From Rachycentron canadum (Eukaryota > Chordata > Actinopteri > Carangiformes > Rachycentridae): DNA of 64,000 nucleotides. Every line of letters starts with the position of its first letter. The stretch's first letter is position 1. Below are positions 60,901 through 64,000 of this stretch, piece by piece. The notes beneath the pieces are model-generated. The model was not told the DNA's origin, did no database searches, and saw nothing but the letters and a program-made list of their open reading frames with translations. The translations under genes were made by a program, and so were the position numbers. The DNA is taken from the NCBI GenBank assembly GCA_038496675.1, contig CM076660.1, positions 4,209,197 to 4,273,196 of the forward strand. The letters are read 5' to 3'.

Positions 60901-63861
60901 TAAAATCCTTAATATTGCCAAATAGGCGCTTTCGCTTTTCACTTTGACACCAAATCCTCCACCATAGTCTTGTCTCGTCAGTCAATTCTTCTCCACTACT
61001 CTGTGAAATGACTCAGCTGTGCTGCACAGAGGAGATACAGTTTATGATCGTAGCATTGGACAAAGTATTGGTAGTTAGAGTTTTGCGTCTGATGAACATG
61101 GGCACAACTGCTGGCACATAAAAATGAACTGAATGGGTTTTATGTCTATGAAAAACAATGGTCGGGCCAGTGGGCAGGTTATGTAACCAGTTGTCTGAAC
61201 AGAGCGATTACATAACTTGTAATGAAACAAGTAACATTTGAGTGTTTAAACCTAATTAAAAAAAAAACACCATCCACCACTAAAGACACCCTACTTTAAA
61301 ATTAGGTGTAAATTGAGAAATGTGTGCGTATAATACATGCATACTGTGCGTCTGAGTACCTCTCAGGAGGGTCCTGTTCTGGGCAGTCCTGGTAGTACCT
61401 GATGAAGAACCTCTCAGCATCCTCTCTCTCACCATTAGACACTGCACTCCCATTCAGCACCACCACAGATGGCAGACTGCAGGCAGGAGCAGCAGTACAA
61501 ACATTATGCACATAAGTGTTTGAAATTATGATGATTAGACTGAAAATAAGTTAACATGCTCTCCTGCAATAAGGATTTAATGTCCGTGTGTGTATAGTTT
61601 TAGACTCACTGTGCTAAAAGGAGGCTACGTCTCTCCTGGGTTGTGTAAGGCTGCAGTAAAGGAATCCCCATCGCTTTGACCTCCTCAAGCTTAGGGAAGA
61701 AATTCAGCCTTTCAATGTCCTCCCATTTACTAAGCCCTGAATAACAGAAGACCAGAGAGTTTTAGGGGCACGGCGAATATTTGTTCACATGCGCTTAAAC
61801 ATCGGACGTGTGCACGGTCCTCACTATCAACTCATCACACCTGAGTTGTTGAGGTTGATGCTGCGCAGGTTGGGGAAGAGGCACTGCAGTGTGTCCTGCT
61901 CGTCTCCCACAGAGTCCACGCTGTTATTGGCCAGCACCAGGGTACTCAGACACGGGTACATCGCGCCAAACTTCCTCACTTCTGCCCACTGCTGCAGCTG
62001 GTTGTCTGTGATCTGCAGCAGGCGTAGTGACGGACAGGGCTTCTGGGATTCTGTCACAGCATTGTAGTCATTCAGGCAAAGGAAGAGCTCCTCCAGCCTG
62101 GAAGGTGAGGTACAGAGAATTGGTGAAGTTGTGTGAAATGTGGATAAATGAGTATTGTGCTCATTTGAATTGTGTTCTTCTTCCCTCTTTACCCTGAAGT
62201 CCCTACATTCAGGGTTTAAATCTCTGCTATAGGACAAGAAAAGATTAAATATTCTCTATGGTCAACAAGACTGTATTTTTGGTATACCACACCTGAATAT
62301 GACTAAATTGTGCAGTTTTTTTTTCTTTTGCTTGAATATACAGTAGGAGGATGCTGTACAGTGTTTGTGGGTTTTAAGTTTTTTTGGAGGGGTATTCTTT
62401 TGCTTTTATTCTGACAGACACGTTGAGGAAGAGGCAGGAAATGCAGGGAAGGAGGAGGTGTGGGGGGAGGGGTGACACGCAGCAAATAGTACACAGGTCA
62501 GACTCAGACCTGGGCCCCTGTGTTTACGATTAGCCTTCATGGTACTAAGTAAGCCACCAGTACTCTCCCATTGTTTGTGGGTGAATGTTCATCAGCAGTG
62601 CAATGTTTCAACACTTACTCTGGTGTATGTTGCGTGAGCGTGTGCACGGTGTCCCAGCTGACGTGTGTGTTAATTAGGACAAGTCGTCGGACCCTGGAGA
62701 AAATCTCAGCCATGCTGGGCTCCAGCTCCACGCCGCTCAGAGGGTTCATGCTCAAGTTGAGGAAGTCCAGGTGGGGGATGTTGGACACAATGGTGCAGAT
62801 CTGGCAACCCACATTAATAGCAAATACAAAACAAAAAACAAACCTTAGATAGAACATTTGTTATTGCGCTGCTGTGACCAAAAAATAAAAATAAAAGGGA
62901 TTATCAATTCACATCTGCACAACACTTTGACATCTCACAGTAGTAAAATAATAAATAATGAAATTAATAATTGTTCAATTCATTTTAGCCCTTCTCAATT
63001 TGAGGTCCTGTCACACTGGCTTACTGGGACACTTGATGTAAAACGATGATGTATCCACAGGTAATATTCTGACTTTTGACTTTTCACAGTAGTGATTGCT
63101 CTAGTCATTATCATTTAAGCCCTTTTCACTGCAGACATTTTAGCGAGCCCTAGAATAAAAAAGCACACACGGCATTACTAACATTATTCCCAGCTGTGAT
63201 CCATTTCCTAGGACCTGATATTGTGTGTGCGGAATCACTGGCATTGGCTAATGGGGCACTTCAATGCATCAGAGCGTCATTAATGTTATTAGAGTCCATT
63301 TTCTTTGAAGCACGAAAACGGTCTCAGTGTCAGTCCTGTTACTGAAATCCACGGCAGCAGCAGCTACAGAGACCAGACACTGAAGCAGTTAGCACCCTTA
63401 TGGTAAAGTTAACATGTCTCTTTGCACAGATTTACTCCCGTCCCCATTTTTTGGCAGTTACATATCTCGTGGGCTTATTTATCCCATTTTCAAAGGAGAG
63501 TCACAAGACACACACACCCTCATCAGCTGATAATAAAATCATACTAAAAAAAGAATCAGGATCTTATTCTTACAATCTACTGTTATTAACTTTAATTAAC
63601 ATTAACAGGAAAGTCAGGCCAGTTTTGTCCAGCACAAAAAAAAGAGACAAACTCTGCTTCTGCAAGTTAAACTCCACTTTGCAAGATCTTCCTAATTCCC
63701 CAGTTTGTGAAGGATACCCACCTCTCCCCAGTCATTAAGCTGATTATAGGAAAGGTCCAGCTCTACCACATGGGCACAGAAAGCTGCAATGTCTGACTTG
63801 TCCCCAGCTTTACTGATTCCACAGTAATTCAGAACCAGTGCACTGGGCAGGAACAGGCGAT
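57568..63861 (-). CDS. tbcel: Tubulin folding cofactor E-like, 3' six exons (5' truncated)
   Basis: Role (family knowledge): cytosolic leucine-rich repeat protein related to tubulin cofactor E but without a CAP-Gly domain, implicated in lowering tubulin stability. Exons: 63861-63722, 62800-62619, 62097-61841, 61736-61610, 61476-61360, 57913-57568; all GT-AG and in frame, 1,169 nt, about 389 residues to TGA. The first residues seen (DRLFLPSALVLNYCGI) match human KDRLNLPSVLVLNSCGI, so about 45 N-terminal residues and the start codon are beyond position 64000. LRRs fill the N-terminal two thirds and a ubiquitin-like domain ends the protein. No frame break. It lies upstream of tecta in the same orientation, as in human. 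Confidence 0.95.
57914..61359. other. tbcel: tbcel penultimate intron
   Basis: 3.4-kb intron, the longest of this gene in the window. Contains a GT run near 58,720-58,735 and A runs near 60,061-60,075 and 60,698-60,717. Open frames lack homology. No RNA gene recognised. Confidence 0.6.
61610..63861 (-). CDS. tbcel: tbcel exons with leucine-rich repeats
   Basis: Exon 63861-63722 carries VVELDLSYNQLNDWGE. Exon 62800-62619 carries IPHLDFLNLSMNPLSG and RVRRLVLINTHVSWDTVH. Exon 62097-61841 carries LEELFLCLNDYNAVTE, LRLLQITDNQLQQWAEV, LSTLVLANNSVDSV and LFPNLRSINLNNSG. Exon 61736-61610 carries LSKWEDIERLNFFPKLEEV and GIPLLQPYTTQERRSLLLA. The pattern LxxLxLxxNxL recurs at about 24-residue spacing, as in the human protein. 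Confidence 0.95.
62310..62560. repeat. Poly(T)-headed interspersed repeat in tbcel intron
   Basis: Contains ttttttttcttttgcttgaa, gaggaagaggcaggaaatgc, ggggtgacacgcagcaaata, and cagactcagacctgggcccc, the block order seen in the 18,739 copy and in a common fish repeat whose usual text is 'gacatgcagcaaaggtcc ... gaacctgggtc'. Located in the intron between the exons at 62097 and 62619. Confidence 0.5.
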
Positions 63862-64000
63862 CTGCAAACAGGGAAACTGATGTCAGATCGGATTTAAAGA
63901 CATCCGGGAGCGTTACACAGTTATCCTCTGTGATATGTCAAAGATATAAAAAATATGATGATGTAATGTATTTTTGACAAGTCATATCAGCATCTCCCAC

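Noticed and set aside
1..64000. tRNA genes, CRISPR arrays, operons or bacterial features
   Set aside because: No tRNA B-box/A-box pairs, no spaced direct repeats and no prokaryotic gene layout; the window is plainly vertebrate nuclear DNA.

Overview
The window is nuclear DNA from a ray-finned fish. It has vertebrate genes split by short introns with GT-AG borders, many microsatellites and homopolymer runs, a Tc1-type DNA transposon and several repeats that look teleost-specific. I see no prokaryotic, organellar or viral gene content. Species is not resolvable by eye; the repeats suggest a percomorph-like teleost.

Layout. (1) 633-2041, plus strand: the last two exons of a gene for a Thr/Ser/Pro-rich, mucin-like protein with a 21-bp minisatellite and a C-terminal membrane helix. 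(2) 7537-15764, minus strand: a complete usp2 (short USP2b-type) deubiquitinase, 12 coding exons and 402 residues, with a 3' UTR running to a poly(A) signal near 6695. (3) 28162-45931, minus strand: tecta (alpha-tectorin), 22 coding exons placed and about 2,164 residues, with a probable non-coding leader exon at 48296. (4) 57568-63861, minus strand: the 3' six exons of tbcel, whose first exon(s) lie beyond the right edge. I rebuilt exon borders by hand; every junction used in the three minus-strand genes keeps the reading frame.

The tbcel-tecta neighbourhood, in that transcriptional order, matches human 11q23.3, and usp2 also maps to human 11q23.3, so this is a compacted version of an old vertebrate linkage group. 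The genes do not form a pathway. USP2 is a ubiquitin protease, TBCEL a tubulin-regulating leucine-rich protein with a ubiquitin-like tail, and alpha-tectorin a secreted component of the inner-ear matrix.

Most worth checking: the third von Willebrand D domain of this tecta appears eroded at two conserved motifs; the mammalian GPI-anchor tail exon is not found; a Tc1 element with Sleeping-Beauty-like IR/DR ends sits in a tecta intron with a stop codon at its catalytic Glu; a (GA)n microsatellite forms the polypyrimidine tract of a usp2 splice acceptor; and an unexplained set of good splice sites and a CpG-rich stretch lies between tecta and tbcel (51.8-53.6 kb). No clearly new biological system was found.
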